Shown one piece after another: positions 35,781 through 36,334 of a stretch of 36,334 nucleotides of DNA. Position numbers and translations under genes: made by a program. The stretch covers positions 1 through 36,334 of the IMG/VR virus record IMGVR_UViG_3300042397_000441. The stretch is one strand, 5' to 3'. Position 1 is the stretch's first letter, and every line of letters begins with the position of its first letter. This stretch comes from a virus. Below the pieces are notes generated by a model. The model was not told where the DNA came from. It was given only the letters and a program-made list of their open reading frames with translations, and did not search any database.

Positions 35781-36334
35781 ATGAGTAACTTTTATAACAA
35801 AAAAGCGGTAAGTGGTGCTCCAGTAGACATGGAAGATAATGGTAGAATTATCACAGTCTACTATTCTGCGTTTGGTAATGTCGATAGCGATGGCGATGTT
35901 ATTGTACCAGGTGCATTCACTAAAACCCTAAAAGAAAACGGACCTAATGCCAAGAATAGAATCTGGCATTTATTTAACCACTCAACCGAGAAGCCAATTG
36001 CTAAGCCATTCGAGATGATGGAAGATGGATTTGGTTTAAAGGCTAGAGTAAAGATGCCTAATACAACATTAGGTAACGATACTTATGAGTTGTATAAAGA
36101 AGGTCATATCACAGAACATAGCATCGGATTTCAGACTATCAAGTCACAAGCGAAGTCAGGCTATAACGAAATCAATGAAATTAAATTGTTTGAGGGTAGT
36201 TCAGTATTGTGGGGTGCAAACGCAAATACACCAACAGTAGGAGTGAAGAGTCAAATAAAGTCTGTTCTTGTAGATGAGATGGGTAAAACTATTAAGTCTT
36301 TAAGAAACGGTCACTTTACTGATGAAACATTTGA
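35781..36334 (+). CDS. HK97-type prohead protease, 5' part
   Basis: A peptidase S78-like prohead protease. Seen in the sequence: an N-terminal beta-rich core (YYSAFGNVDSDGD), a candidate catalytic His67 in FNHST followed by a KPIAKP loop, and a candidate catalytic Ser114 in EHSIGF. These match the His/Ser positions of the HK97 protease family. It lies directly after the Mu F-like head protein and before the major capsid gene, the standard order. By family knowledge it cleaves the N-terminal delta domain from the capsid protein inside the prohead. The gene is open at the window end only because the circular sequence was cut here; it continues at 1-338. Confidence 0.92.
   Translation, partial: MSNFYNKKAVSGAPVDMEDNGRIITVYYSAFGNVDSDGDVIVPGAFTKTLKENGPNAKNRIWHLFNHSTEKPIAKPFEMMEDGFGLKARVKMPNTTLGNDTYELYKEGHITEHSIGFQTIKSQAKSGYNEINEIKLFEGSSVLWGANANTPTVGVKSQIKSVLVDEMGKTIKSLRNGHFTDETF

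Noticed and set aside
36208-36334. A physical direct terminal repeat of the virion DNA
   Set aside because: The length equals a common assembler k-mer and the copies are identical, so an assembly overlap is the simpler reading; the sequence alone cannot exclude a real repeat.
1-36334. tRNA genes, integrase, lysogeny repressor, insertion sequences
   Set aside because: No cloverleaf-like segment, tyrosine or serine recombinase motif, transposase or clear CI-like repressor was found on reading; small HTH proteins are present but none can be called a repressor.

Overview
The window is one complete, circular tailed-phage genome. Its first 127 bases recur exactly as its last 127 bases (36208-36334), and the capsid protease gene runs across that joint, so the unique circle is 36,207 bp. 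The virion genes indicate a siphovirus with an HK97-type head: PBSX-like terminase, portal, Mu F-like protein, protease, major capsid, connector proteins, TP901-1-like tail tube, tail chaperone pair, tape measure and fibres. The host is most likely a member of the Bacteroidota. The DNA is AT-rich, genes lack Shine-Dalgarno sequences, several gene starts are preceded by the Bacteroidota -7 promoter element TAnnTTTG, signal peptides end in the SYSQ style, and the fibres carry the LSSTDWNTF and FLPPRMTTTQ modules seen in phages of this group. I see no integrase or clear lysogeny repressor.

Layout. The rightward block starts at about 31.2 kb, crosses the joint and ends at 19.6 kb. In order it holds a zinc-ribbon protein, small and large terminase, portal, head morphogenesis protein, protease, capsid, connectors, tail tube, tail chaperones with a -1 frameshift, tape measure, tail-tip protein, a second tail-tube-like protein and the fibres. 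It ends with a lysis module of several small membrane proteins, an M15 endopeptidase and a metallophosphoesterase. A two-gene unit at 19.2-19.6 kb, with a terminator on each side and its own promoter, follows. Two convergent terminators (19648-19676 and 19725-19756) separate this block from the leftward block.

The leftward block (30.8 to 19.8 kb) is the early and replication region. It holds many small unknown genes, a DnaA domain-IV-like protein, a Rad52/Erf-like annealing protein candidate, a DNA methyltransferase, a winged-helix replication initiator candidate, a DnaB helicase, a VRR-NUC nuclease and a MazG-like protein. Two larger non-coding stretches lie here. One, 28154-28532, has a phased T-tract array, a 20-bp palindrome and a promoter. 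The other, 30830-31190, is a divergent control region with abutting 18-bp palindromes.

The most unusual signal is the leader of the replication genes at 23866-23965. A promoter is followed by two hairpins whose 7-nt loops are perfectly complementary to each other, and the second hairpin is a terminator whose U-tract abuts the start codon of the initiator gene. This looks like a kissing-loop attenuator or a short regulatory RNA. Other notable signals are the tail-chaperone frameshift with a hairpin that buries the only internal ATG, three exact-length 372-bp repeats in the long fibre, overlapping reading frames in the lysis module, and about ten very small genes, many encoding one membrane helix.
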